This document shows positions 1-8,830 of a DNA stretch of 64,000 bases, piece by piece. Source of the DNA: UBA7455 sp026713185 (lineage in GTDB: Bacteria > Pseudomonadota > Gammaproteobacteria > Pseudomonadales > Azotimanducaceae); assembly GCA_963665785.1 (NCBI GenBank), contig OY762456.1, positions 2,046,001 to 2,110,000 on the forward strand, written 5' to 3'. Numbering within the stretch: position 1 is the stretch's first letter; every line of letters starts with the position of its first letter. Under the pieces are notes generated by a model, which saw only the letters and a list, made by a program, of their open reading frames with translations, was not told the DNA's origin and searched no databases. The translations under genes and the position numbers were made by a program.

Positions 1-1623
1 CCTGTCCGCCCGGATTCATATATGGAAATTAATAATTTTTATACTCCGACGGTATACGAAAAAGGCGCGGAAGTCGTGCGCATGATCCGGACCCTGTCCG
101 GCAAGGAACGATTTCGAAAGGGAACTGATCTGTATTTCAAGCGGCATGATGGTCAGGCGGTGACGACAGAGGATTTTGTCAGAGCGATAGAAGATGCCAA
201 TGATATGGATCTTACCCGGTTCAGAACATGGTATCGTCAGGCAGGTACGCCCGTGCTGGACATCTCCAGTCGCTATGATGAGTCTGAGGGGGTCATGACG
301 TTGACGGTCCATCAGTCCTGTCCACCCTCACCGGGACAGAAAGAGAAGGGTCCATACCATATGCCGCTGGCTGTCGGATTGCTGGATGAGTCAGGCTCGG
401 ACATCCCGTTTACGGTGGATAAACCGGACATCTCCAGCATAGTCGCAGATGATGATGCATATACGGTTGTGCTGAACATCACAGAACCGTCTCGTGAGTT
501 TACGCTTGAAGGTATCGGTCAGAAACCTGTTCTTTCACTGCTGCGCGGTTTCTCAGCGCCGGTAAAACTGAACTATGACTATACCCGGGATGAATTGACA
601 TTCCTGATGATCCACGACAATGATGGCTTCGCCCGTTGGGAAGCAGGGCAACGCCTCGGTGTTGACATCATCCAGGAAGTTGTGGAGCAGATTCGGTCAG
701 TGTCAGAGATTACAGTTGACTCGCGTCTGATCTCAGCGTTCGAGAACAACCTGAATCAGGCTGTCGAACGTGACCAGGATGGATCGTTGGATAAGGCCAT
801 GATTGCTGCAATGCTGGAATTGCCCACTGAAACCTGGTTGGCGGAACTCGCCGATATCGCTGATGTGGATGCAATTCATCAGGCGCGAGAGACCGTATGT
901 GACGAGATCGCTTCCAGACTTGGCGGGCTGTTGTTGAAGGTATATCGATTGAATCAGTCCAGGGAAGCATATCGACCCGAGGCAGATGCCATTGCCCGTC
1001 GTTCATTGAAGAACATCGCACTGGGTTATCTGATGCAACCGGTTGACGGGAAGATGACGCCACTGTGTGTTGAGCAGTTTGAGCAGGCAGACAACATGAC
1101 TGATGCATCAAGTGCTATTCGGGCACTGACAGGTTGTGCGGCGGAGGCAGCACGGGAACCGGCAGAGAAGGCGCTGAAGGAATTCTACAACCGCTGGGTG
1201 GATGAAGCACTGGTGATTGATCAATGGTTCACCATACAGGCGTCCTGTCAATTGCCGGGCACCCTGGATCGTGTCAAGTCATTGATGGAGCATGAGGCAT
1301 TTGATATCAGAAATCCAAACCGGGTGCAGTACCTGGTGAATGGATTCACTTTAAATAATAACGTGAACTTTCATAGCGTAGACGGTTCGGGATATGAATT
1401 TCTGGCAGACCGTGTGCTTGAACTGGACCAGTTCAACCCGAGGGTGGCAGCGAGGATTCTGGGACCGTTGACGCGCTGGCGTAAATTCGATGTTCAGCGA
1501 CGTATACTGATGACGGAACAATTGGAGCGTATCAAGGAGACAGAAAATCTGTCCCGTGATGTTTTTGAAATTGTCAGTAAGAGCCTTCAGCCACCCGGGG
1601 ATAACCACAGAGCAGTCACATAA
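1..1623 (+). CDS. pepN: Aminopeptidase N, C-terminal part (5' end outside window)
   Basis: This is the C-terminal part of a PepN-type M1 aminopeptidase, which removes N-terminal residues from peptides in the cytoplasm. The reading frame is open from base 1, and the residues before the first in-window Met (PVRPDSY) match the conserved PepN stretch ahead of the NNFYT.TVYEKGAEV motif, so the gene starts upstream. The segment holds the end of the catalytic domain and the DUF3458 immunoglobulin-like and alpha-solenoid domains. The GAMEN and HEXXH motifs lie outside the window. It converges on batD with a gap of only 12 bp, too short for an obvious terminator. Identification is firm from family knowledge. 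Confidence 0.93.
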   Translation, partial: PVRPDSYMEINNFYTPTVYEKGAEVVRMIRTLSGKERFRKGTDLYFKRHDGQAVTTEDFVRAIEDANDMDLTRFRTWYRQAGTPVLDISSRYDESEGVMTLTVHQSCPPSPGQKEKGPYHMPLAVGLLDESGSDIPFTVDKPDISSIVADDDAYTVVLNITEPSREFTLEGIGQKPVLSLLRGFSAPVKLNYDYTRDELTFLMIHDNDGFARWEAGQRLGVDIIQEVVEQIRSVSEITVDSRLISAFENNLNQAVERDQDGSLDKAMIAAMLELPTETWLAELADIADVDAIHQARETVCDEIASRLGGLLLKVYRLNQSREAYRPEADAIARRSLKNIALGYLMQPVDGKMTPLCVEQFEQADNMTDASSAIRALTGCAAEAAREPAEKALKEFYNRWVDEALVIDQWFTIQASCQLPGTLDRVKSLMEHEAFDIRNPNRVQYLVNGFTLNNNVNFHSVDGSGYEFLADRVLELDQFNPRVAARILGPLTRWRKFDVQRRILMTEQLERIKETENLSRDVFEIVSKSLQPPGDNHRAVT

Positions 1624-1635
1624 ATCTGCGATAAC

Positions 1636-3309
1636 TCAATGGGGATTCAATTCACTAAGCAGATCAGGTCTGGAGACTGATTCTTTTTTTGGGTCTCTGA
1701 GTTCTTCCACAAGTTTCAACAAATCTGCACCCCGCCAGTCCTGCTCCCCGTCACTCGTGAAGAGCACACTTTCAAGTTTTCTGATTTCATCATTTAAATC
1801 ATCACGCTTAAGACGTTGTTGCAATGCCTGCAGAGAACCGGTGTTGAATCTGGCGTTTGCCCACAGGAAGAGATAGCGATGGGCATCGGTTGCCTGATTG
1901 TCTTTACATGCCCTGCTTAAATTGAGATAGAGCTGGTCTTCATCCGGCTGGAAATCAGTCGCAGTGTTTTCGGGATCCCCGGGAACATCTGCCATCGTTC
2001 TCCGGGCACTCCACCATTTCCAGGATGTAAATATACACAGCAAACCAAGAGCCATGGTGATGTACATCCAATACAATGAGGCCGGTTCCTGGATGACCTG
2101 AGGTTGGGTGCCCTGTGGACCGGGTACAGTGATGTCGGGGACAGAAGCATCGGAACCGACCGAAGGCAGTACATCATAGGTAGCAGCAGGTATGACGGCG
2201 ACTTCCTCGCTGTCAGTTCGAATATTCCACCAGGGGATCCTGATTTCCGGCAAGGTAATGGGTCCGGCTATGGTAGGTACTATTCCGACAGTGGTGATAC
2301 TGGAAGATACAAGCCCGTCTTCTTCGGCGCTTTCGCTGACATCGGGTGGGTCAACATAGGTCTTGATATTCCCTATCTCAAGTTCCTTGAAAGGGGGTAA
2401 CAGAGAACTGGGGAGTCCTGTGGCACGCATGGTCAGTACGCGGTTGATGGGCTCTCCGACCCTGAATACAGGAGGCTGTTCATTCCACTGTTCAGAAACG
2501 TCAAATGACAAGGCGGCGATCCAGTTTTCACCACTGAACAACGCCGGCTTGGGTATTACTGTAATATTCAACTCTTCAGTGAGAGCACTCACCTGCTGGC
2601 GCTGGCTGAAAAAACCGCTACCACCCCGTGTGCCACGGAAAACTTCCGGCGGAATGGTAAGAACGCCACTTTTCTGGGGAAAGATCGCGTAGCGTTTTTC
2701 CAAAACGTGATAGCGTAGGTTATTAACAATCGTCTCGTAACGTTTTTCATCTACGATTGTTGTCACCACCGCATCCGGTAAGTCAGGCGGTGGGGGAAAG
2801 CTGCCATTGATTGACTCTGTGTAGAACAGTTTCAGGGTATAAATGATCTGACTTTGCACATAGGCAGAAGTCTTATCAACACCCGTTTCCAGAAACACAA
2901 ACCGGGCGTCACGCCGCTGGATTGCGGCGGATGGTGGCACGACATTGATGAGAATGGCCTCGGTTTGTTCCCCCGCTATCTGGACAGGAGGTATCCGTAG
3001 TTGTCCTTCACGTCTTGGTCGCAGCGACAAGGTGTAGGTCATTGTCGTTTCTGATGTTGCTCTGCCGTTGACCAAAGTGAATGATTGTTGTGAGTTCGAA
3101 TTGGGTGCGCCGACAATTTCGAAGTCCTTTTCAATGGCTGAAAAGTCAGGTGCCTGTGCGTCCGGAACATTCCTGATTCGTATCGTGAGAGACAGGAGTT
3201 CCAGGGTCGTCAATGTATTGCGATCCACGGTAGCAGTGACCGCAGCGAGAATGGTGGTGCAGGTCAACGATGCCAAAATTAAAATTAATGTCGTCAATAA
3301 TGTCTTCAC
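1636..3309 (-). CDS. batD: BatD-family membrane protein
   Basis: The 557-aa protein has an N-terminal signal peptide (residues 1-22), a long periplasmic region of beta-sandwich character typical of BatD (oxygen tolerance) proteins, a single membrane segment near residues 415-432 and a cytoplasmic tail of about 120 residues. The start is GTG and overlaps the batB/batC stop (GTGA), with a GGAG five bases upstream, so translation is coupled. It is the last gene of the minus-strand Bat operon. Bat proteins are associated with MoxR ATPases and envelope stress in Bacteroides and Leptospira, but their biochemical role is unsettled. The family assignment is good; the function is not known. Confidence 0.88.
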   Translation of the reverse strand: MKTLLTTLILILASLTCTTILAAVTATVDRNTLTTLELLSLTIRIRNVPDAQAPDFSAIEKDFEIVGAPNSNSQQSFTLVNGRATSETTMTYTLSLRPRREGQLRIPPVQIAGEQTEAILINVVPPSAAIQRRDARFVFLETGVDKTSAYVQSQIIYTLKLFYTESINGSFPPPPDLPDAVVTTIVDEKRYETIVNNLRYHVLEKRYAIFPQKSGVLTIPPEVFRGTRGGSGFFSQRQQVSALTEELNITVIPKPALFSGENWIAALSFDVSEQWNEQPPVFRVGEPINRVLTMRATGLPSSLLPPFKELEIGNIKTYVDPPDVSESAEEDGLVSSSITTVGIVPTIAGPITLPEIRIPWWNIRTDSEEVAVIPAATYDVLPSVGSDASVPDITVPGPQGTQPQVIQEPASLYWMYITMALGLLCIFTSWKWWSARRTMADVPGDPENTATDFQPDEDQLYLNLSRACKDNQATDAHRYLFLWANARFNTGSLQALQQRLKRDDLNDEIRKLESVLFTSDGEQDWRGADLLKLVEELRDPKKESVSRPDLLSELNPH

Positions 3310-5117
3310 CAGTCTCCGTACTCCGTCTGGCGTGAGATTTGACCCTGCTTCAGGCGCTCTTCATGTTGTGCCCTGAATTTTCGTCGCAATAGTCCACCCG
3401 GATCGTCTGGAATGCGGCGCAGCCATTGCTCCAGTGCCTGTTTTTCTTCACTGTCCATTTCAGATTCTGCATCCACCTGATTCTCTTCACCAAGCTGACT
3501 TTGATCCTGATCAGCGTCTGCATCCTGATTCTGGTCTTCGTTACCTTCCTGTTGCTGTTGTTCAGGTTCTCCTTCCTGCTGCTGATCTTCATTTTCCCCC
3601 TGTTGTTGTTCAGTATCTCCTTCCTGTTGCTGATCTTCATTTCCATCCTGTTGCTGGTCCGGGTTACCTTCCTGTTGCTGATCTTCCTGACCACTGTCCT
3701 CCTGATCCTGATTTTCACCATCCTGTTGCTGCTGCTGCTGATCAATCAATTGTTGAACCAACTGCCTGTTAAAGGCGGCATCCTCGTTATCAGGATCGAG
3801 TTTCAACGCTTCATCATAGGCTTCAATGGCTTCTTCCAGGCGCATCTGTTTCGCAAAGGCATTACCCAGATTGTACCGGCCATCAGTGGAATCAATGTTG
3901 GCAAACTCGCTCGCAGCATTCTGGAAGTCTTCATCGCGATACAGTGCAGAGCCTTTCCATCCCGGATTTTCAAAGAGTTCGGCAGCTCTGCCGGGTTGGC
4001 CCTGCTGCAGGGCTTCAATGCCTTGCTGATCCTTTGTCTGCCATAGATCCGACCATTCAAATGCGTAGGTATTATCGACAGGTAACAGGCACAGCAGTGC
4101 CAGAGACCACAGCCAGCCGCGACGGAAAGCAAATGCGGCTAGAGGCAGAAGCAGAATTAACAGCCATGGTCCTTCCTCTTCCCAGACATCAAAATCCCGT
4201 TCCAGCGCCAGGATGTTCTCGTCGGTAATAAGGGGGGTAGCAGCCAACAGATATTCCAGATCCTCATCGGTCAAAGTCATAGGCGTAAAGCGCCCGCCGG
4301 CAATTGAAGCAAATTCTGCCAGGGCAGTTTCATCAACTTTGGGTATAACAAGATTGCCACTGAAGTCCTTGAGAAAGCCTGCATCCGGATACTCTCCGTT
4401 GAGCAAAACCGGGGCGCCATCGCTGGAACCGACAGACATGACGGAAACCGGATATCGTATTCTGTGCACTCTTGCAACAGCCTGTGCTTTTGCAATGTCA
4501 CGAATTTCATCGGTGATGATCAGGATGCGACCACTGGTGATCCCCGCATCTTCAAACAGGGAGACAGCACTTTCCAGAGCTGGCGCCAGTTGACTGCCAA
4601 AAGCGGGCATGATTTCCGGTGTCAGAGCCGGGATCATAGCTGCAATAGTGACTGTATCGTCGGTGAGGGGAGACACAGTGTGTGCATCCCCGGCGAATGC
4701 CACGAGTGCGGTGACACCTTCACTGCGAAGATTCAAAAGGTCCCGCAATTTATGACGGGCTCGAACCAACCGGGTAGGTTTGACGTCTGTTGCGTACATA
4801 GAGCGGGAGAGATCCAGCAGGATGACCAGGGCATCTTCCCGTTCATGGACTGGTTGCGGCGTCTTTTGCCAGACAGGCCCTGCCAGAGCCAGAATCGCCA
4901 GGCACCATGCAACAAGCACCAGTGTCAGAGGATTCCTGCTGACTTTACCACCAGGCTCATCCAGTATATGAGGTAACAGTACAGGATCAATTGACTGTTC
5001 CCAGTTGCTGTTTTTTCGTTGCCGGTATATCAGTAGAGAAAATAGAATCAGCGCCGGGATCAGGGCATAAAACCATTCGGGTCGCAGGAAATGAAAGTTG
5101 ATCAGAATATCGTTCAT
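3306..5117 (-). CDS. BatB-BatC fusion: VWA domain plus TPR and Gln/Glu/Asp-rich tail
   Basis: The 603-aa membrane protein joins two usual Bat components. Residues 1-80 carry two membrane helices. A von Willebrand A domain follows, with the metal-site motif DLSRS at 102-106, and a further hydrophobic stretch lies near 318-345. TPR-like repeats follow (about 365-450, the clearest at 415-447). Residues 460-547 are a repeated Gln/Glu/Asp/Asn tract, and the C-terminus is short and basic. VWA proteins bind partners through a divalent metal; TPRs bind proteins. The stop overlaps the batD start and the start overlaps the batA stop, as expected for a coupled operon. Family membership is clear; the client is unknown. 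Confidence 0.88.
   Translation of the reverse strand: MNDILINFHFLRPEWFYALIPALILFSLLIYRQRKNSNWEQSIDPVLLPHILDEPGGKVSRNPLTLVLVAWCLAILALAGPVWQKTPQPVHEREDALVILLDLSRSMYATDVKPTRLVRARHKLRDLLNLRSEGVTALVAFAGDAHTVSPLTDDTVTIAAMIPALTPEIMPAFGSQLAPALESAVSLFEDAGITSGRILIITDEIRDIAKAQAVARVHRIRYPVSVMSVGSSDGAPVLLNGEYPDAGFLKDFSGNLVIPKVDETALAEFASIAGGRFTPMTLTDEDLEYLLAATPLITDENILALERDFDVWEEEGPWLLILLLPLAAFAFRRGWLWSLALLCLLPVDNTYAFEWSDLWQTKDQQGIEALQQGQPGRAAELFENPGWKGSALYRDEDFQNAASEFANIDSTDGRYNLGNAFAKQMRLEEAIEAYDEALKLDPDNEDAAFNRQLVQQLIDQQQQQQDGENQDQEDSGQEDQQQEGNPDQQQDGNEDQQQEGDTEQQQGENEDQQQEGEPEQQQQEGNEDQNQDADADQDQSQLGEENQVDAESEMDSEEKQALEQWLRRIPDDPGGLLRRKFRAQHEERLKQGQISRQTEYGDW
3477..3740 (-). repeat. Coding low-complexity repeat (QQQ-EG/ED units) in BatB-BatC
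   Basis: This DNA encodes residues 460-547 of the BatB-BatC fusion. Imperfect units of about 10-12 codons of the type D/E-Q-Q-Q-x-G-x-x-E/D are repeated around seven times after an initial run of six glutamines. The low complexity produces long spurious open frames on the opposite strand. Such tracts are prone to slippage, so the copy number may differ between strains. Confidence 0.85.
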
Positions 5118-6157
5118 GGCGATCCGGTTTCCTGTGCCCTGGTGTTGCCGGCCAGCCTGAAGGTGATAATCCGTATAGTGTGCATGGCAAAAACTGATGC
5201 ATAGAGCAGGCTCAGGACTAACGCCAGCATTAAAGGCCAGTGGAATAATGTGCGAACAGGTCGGTAGATTTCAGGATTCTGTTCAATGGGTTCCAGCCGG
5301 TCCATTTCCGCATAAATTTCGGCCAGTTCGTCTGCACTTTTTGCACGCCGGTAAATCCCACCTGTCAAACGGGCTATTTCAGTCAGGGTCTCCGTGTCCA
5401 GATCTGCTGATGGGTTAACTCTTCGATTAAACAGTAAACCCCGCGTAACCATTTCTTCAGCACCAAAACCGATAGTGTAAATCCGAATGCCTTCTTTGGC
5501 GGCAAGTCCAGCCGCGAGCAGGGGATCAACCTCACCGGCGTTGTTGTAGCCGTCGCTCAACAGGATCAACACCCGGTTTCCCTCGGGTCGGTCCTGTAAT
5601 CTTTTTACAGCGAGTCCAATGGCATCACCTATGGCAGTTCTTTCGCCGGCTATGCCAAGAGGAGTTTCCTGGAGCAAAGTGCGAACCGTTTTGCGATCAA
5701 AAGTCAATGGTGTCTGCAGATAAGCCTGGGTGCCAAACAGGATCAGGCCCATTCGATCACCCTGCCGTCGTTCTACAAAATCGCCAACCACATCCTTGAC
5801 AACATCCAGTCTCATCACCACTCGATTTCCTTTTTTCATGTCATCCTGGCCCATGGATCCGGAAATATCCACGGCCAACAACAGATCACGACCACTGGTG
5901 GGCAATTCTATGGGTTCTCCAATAAACTGCGGTCTTGTTGCAGCAACTACAAGACATAGCCAGATTAACAATAGAATCAGTCGTCCGAACCATTTGCGTC
6001 GTTGACCGGTATTGGAATCACTGGCGTAGCCGACCGCAACGGTATAAAAAGGCACATGTAGTGCGGCATCTGTACGTTTTGCAGCGGGCACCAGGAAGTA
6101 CAACAGCAGTGGCAGGGGAAGGATCATGATCGCCCAGGGCCAGAGGAATTCAATCAT
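5114..6157 (-). CDS. batA: BatA-type VWA-domain membrane protein
   Basis: The 347-aa protein has a hydrophobic N-terminus (residues 1-25), a second membrane helix at about 57-74, a VWA domain with an intact metal-ion site (DISGS at residues 97-101, followed by the conserved threonine and aspartate regions) and a C-terminal membrane helix near 308-328. This is the usual BatA arrangement, with the VWA domain facing the periplasm. The ATG overlaps the stop of the DUF4381 gene upstream, and its own stop overlaps the start of batB/C. It probably pairs with BatB through the VWA domains (inference). Confidence 0.9.
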   Translation of the reverse strand: MIEFLWPWAIMILPLPLLLYFLVPAAKRTDAALHVPFYTVAVGYASDSNTGQRRKWFGRLILLLIWLCLVVAATRPQFIGEPIELPTSGRDLLLAVDISGSMGQDDMKKGNRVVMRLDVVKDVVGDFVERRQGDRMGLILFGTQAYLQTPLTFDRKTVRTLLQETPLGIAGERTAIGDAIGLAVKRLQDRPEGNRVLILLSDGYNNAGEVDPLLAAGLAAKEGIRIYTIGFGAEEMVTRGLLFNRRVNPSADLDTETLTEIARLTGGIYRRAKSADELAEIYAEMDRLEPIEQNPEIYRPVRTLFHWPLMLALVLSLLYASVFAMHTIRIITFRLAGNTRAQETGSP

Positions 6158-6723
6158 GCTGCAAATTCCGGATTATGGTGTTTGATCCAGTAAATGCCGA
6201 GTTCCTGAAGAGCGGCAACATCAACTTTGGTTGTTGGCGTTTTGGTTGCCGGCGTTTTGGTTGCTGGAGAATAATGACCATCAATCAGTACCTGACCCTT
6301 ACCCATGGTAAATTCCTGGCTGCGTGACGTTCGATCCAGAAACGAGACCCAGGACTCTCCTGTCAGGCTGGCCACCTCCTCTCTGCTGAATCGCGTCAGC
6401 GCTACCCGTTTTAACAATGTCTGGAAACGTGCAAGATACAGCAAGTCATCGCCATGCTGCAGGTAATTCTCGTGCAACTGCCTCAGTTCTTTCAGGGCTT
6501 CACGTCGATAACGGTTCGCACGCCAGCGTTTGTACAGCCAGTTGAATACTGTGAGGACAAGTAACAGGATTATCAAAAGTAGTATCCACCAGCCAATGGC
6601 TGGAGGCCAGCTTTCGACCGGGCCGGGTAGATGAATATCCCGCAATTGTGCCAGTGGATCGGCCATGGCGGTTCCCTGACCGCCCTGGAGGGGTACAGCT
6701 ACAGGCATCGGATAGGTTGACAT
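6154..6723 (-). CDS. DUF4381 membrane protein of the Bat operon
   Basis: The protein has one membrane helix (about residues 45-64 of the long form), preceded by the LAQLRDIHLP motif and a Trp-rich WPPAIGWW stretch characteristic of DUF4381, then a cytoplasmic domain of about 110 residues. A small tandem repeat (ATKTP, ATKTP, TTK) lies near the C-terminus. The 6723 ATG leaves 7 bp after the DUF58 gene, but its AAGGA is only one base away. An internal ATG at 6666 has AGGGA at a good distance and gives the length usual for the family, so it may be the true start. Function unknown; it always accompanies MoxR/DUF58/Bat genes. Confidence 0.82.
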   Translation of the reverse strand: MSTYPMPVAVPLQGGQGTAMADPLAQLRDIHLPGPVESWPPAIGWWILLLIILLLVLTVFNWLYKRWRANRYRREALKELRQLHENYLQHGDDLLYLARFQTLLKRVALTRFSREEVASLTGESWVSFLDRTSRSQEFTMGKGQVLIDGHYSPATKTPATKTPTTKVDVAALQELGIYWIKHHNPEFAA

Positions 6724-6730
6724 GTCCTTG

Positions 6731-7717
6731 TTATGCCGTGGAAGTTTCTGAAAACCTGGCAGACAAACTGCTGACCAGTGATTGTTCCGTGGATAGTTCG
6801 ATCAGTGGTGATCTGATGCGTGCGAATTCAGCTCGAATAGTGTCAAGACCAGCCAGATACTGTTCCTGGTAGGCTCTTCGATAACGCGAGACTGCAGTAT
6901 CGATCCGGGATCGTGCGGAACCATTGGTTATGGTGTAGAGATCCGGGTTTGGCAGTTCTCTCTCCAGCGGGTCCGAAATGTGCAGGCCGATCACATCGTT
7001 GTGACGTGACAACTCTCGCAGGTGGACCCGGGTTGCTTCCTCGTTAAATGTTTGAAAATCCGAGATCAGGAAGATAATACTGCCGTGTTTTGCAACCCTG
7101 CGTACATTGTGCAGGGCTTCTGTCAGATAGGCCTGGTTATCATTGCCTGAATTGCGGTTGAGTGCCAGGTTGTAATCATGGATTTCGTGCAACAGTCGCA
7201 GTACTGACGACTTGTTGCGCCGGGGTCGAACCTCTCTGTGACCACTTTCCGAGAAGACGATACCCCCTGTGCGATCACCGCGTTCCAGCGCAGTCCAGGC
7301 AAGGAGAGCTGCGGTTTCCGCAGCCAGTACGGATTTAAAGACTTGCCTTGAACCAAAAAACATGGAAGACGATTGATCAACCAGGATCAGCACCGGTCTT
7401 TCCTTTTCCTCCTGGAACATTTTGGTATGCGGCGTCTGAGTGCGTGCGGTAACACGCCAGTCGATGGTGCGTACATCGTCACCGGGCTGGTAAATCCGGA
7501 CTTCGGCAAAGTCAATACCGCGACCGCGAAAACTGGAGGACAGCAGACCCGACAGAGGGTTATGCATCTTGTTCAGTTCCGGTATGTCAATCACACGGGC
7601 TGCGTGACGCAACTGTATCAAACCCCGAATATCAGTATAGGCGCCACCTTCAAGTTTGAACTGATCAGCAGCCTTGAACCGGTTAACAGACTTACTTGTT
7701 GGATTTAATCTAGCCAT
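6731..7717 (-). CDS. DUF58 domain protein (VWA-like) of the MoxR/Bat operon
   Basis: The 328-aa soluble protein carries the DUF58 signature (RGRGIDFAEVR at residues 64-74, then PGDD.R.IDWRVTART to about 93) and a VWA-like fold with D-x-S-x-S at residues 114-118. DUF58 proteins are encoded directly after moxR in most genomes and are thought to be partners or clients of the MoxR AAA+ ATPase. It lies 12 bp after moxR and 7 bp before the DUF4381 gene. Its exact activity is not known. Confidence 0.9.
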   Translation of the reverse strand: MARLNPTSKSVNRFKAADQFKLEGGAYTDIRGLIQLRHAARVIDIPELNKMHNPLSGLLSSSFRGRGIDFAEVRIYQPGDDVRTIDWRVTARTQTPHTKMFQEEKERPVLILVDQSSSMFFGSRQVFKSVLAAETAALLAWTALERGDRTGGIVFSESGHREVRPRRNKSSVLRLLHEIHDYNLALNRNSGNDNQAYLTEALHNVRRVAKHGSIIFLISDFQTFNEEATRVHLRELSRHNDVIGLHISDPLERELPNPDLYTITNGSARSRIDTAVSRYRRAYQEQYLAGLDTIRAEFARIRSPLIELSTEQSLVSSLSARFSETSTA

Positions 7718-7729
7718 AAGTCACTGTGA

Positions 7730-8695
7730 TCAGGTTGCGGCAACCCGTTGCAGGATGGTATCCAGTATCCTGTCGGAATTCACACCGGTAGCTTCTGCCT
7801 CAAAACTGACGATGATGCGATGCCGAAAACAGTCGTGCAGTACGGACTGCACATCGTCCGGACTGACAAAGTCCTTGCCTTGCAGATAAGCGTTGGCGCG
7901 TGAACAGATATCCAGAGCGATAGTGCCGCGGGGAGAAGCGCCATAATCCAGCCATGAAGCCAGATCCTGGCCGTAAGCTTCAGGGTTTCGCGTTGCCATG
8001 GTGAGTTGAACCATGTATTCCTCTACTACAGGAGCCATATGCAGATTAAGAATTTCCTGGCGAACACCGAAAATAGTTTCCTGATTGATACGTGGTGGCT
8101 TAAGAGATTCGTTGACCTTCGTCATCGCCTCACCGCGGACCAGTTGCAGAATGCTGCGTTCCGAAGAGGCATCCGGGTATTCGATATTGACCTGCATCAG
8201 AAATCGGTCAAGTTGTGCCTCCGGCAGTGGATAGGTGCCTTCCTGTTCAATCGGGTTTTGTGTTGCCATGACAAGAAACAGGTCAGGTAACGGAAACGTT
8301 TGACGACCAAAGCTGACCTGACGTTCTCCCATTCCTTCGAGTAGCGCGGATTGAACCTTTGCAGGCGCCCGATTGATTTCGTCAGCCAGTATCAGGTTAT
8401 GGAAAATGGGTCCCTGCTGAAATTCAAAGGTTCCATCCTGAACACGATAAATTTCCGTGCCGGTGATGTCAGACGGCAGCAGATCAGGAGTGAACTGAAT
8501 CCGGTGAAACTCGCCTTCAATACCTTCAGCAAGAATCTTGATAGCCTTGGTCTTGGCCAATCCGGGCGCACCTTCCACAAGAAGGTGCCCATCGGCAAGC
8601 AATGCTATAAGAAGCCGATTGATCAATTTCTCCTGCCCGATAATCTGGCTGGACAGCCATTGCTCAAGAAGGAAGATGTTATCTCTGTACGGCAT
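7730..8695 (-). CDS. MoxR-family AAA+ ATPase
   Basis: This is a 321-aa MoxR-type AAA+ ATPase, probably acting as a chaperone that remodels or inserts metal into the VWA proteins encoded behind it. Walker A is GAPGLAKT at residues 42-49 and Walker B is LILADE at 101-106, followed by the NRAPAK segment of the family; sensor and lid regions are present. The length is normal. It is the first gene of the six-gene Bat operon. An AGG lies nine bases upstream of the ATG. The 135-bp gap upstream must hold the operon promoter, but no convincing -35/-10 pair was found. Confidence 0.92.
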   Translation of the reverse strand: MPYRDNIFLLEQWLSSQIIGQEKLINRLLIALLADGHLLVEGAPGLAKTKAIKILAEGIEGEFHRIQFTPDLLPSDITGTEIYRVQDGTFEFQQGPIFHNLILADEINRAPAKVQSALLEGMGERQVSFGRQTFPLPDLFLVMATQNPIEQEGTYPLPEAQLDRFLMQVNIEYPDASSERSILQLVRGEAMTKVNESLKPPRINQETIFGVRQEILNLHMAPVVEEYMVQLTMATRNPEAYGQDLASWLDYGASPRGTIALDICSRANAYLQGKDFVSPDDVQSVLHDCFRHRIIVSFEAEATGVNSDRILDTILQRVAAT

Positions 8696-8830
8696 ATATT
8701 TTTTACCTGTTCAGTCTCAGTGCACGGGAAAGAAACGACGTTATAGACATCTTTTTCACTGTCCGGTTCCCACGTGGCATTTTACCAGAATCCAAACCAC
8801 CATAAGCGGTGAAAAGCCATGGAATAATGT

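Noticed and set aside
3426..4046. 206-aa open frame on the plus strand, rich in Leu, Ile and Phe
   Set aside because: It is the antisense of the Gln/Glu-rich tract of the BatB-BatC fusion; the hydrophobic composition is the complement of CAG/GAA-type codons.
6226..6268. Threefold A-T-K-T-P codon repeat in the DUF4381 gene
   Set aside because: A short coding repeat in a variable tail; noted in the gene entry, not enough for a separate feature.
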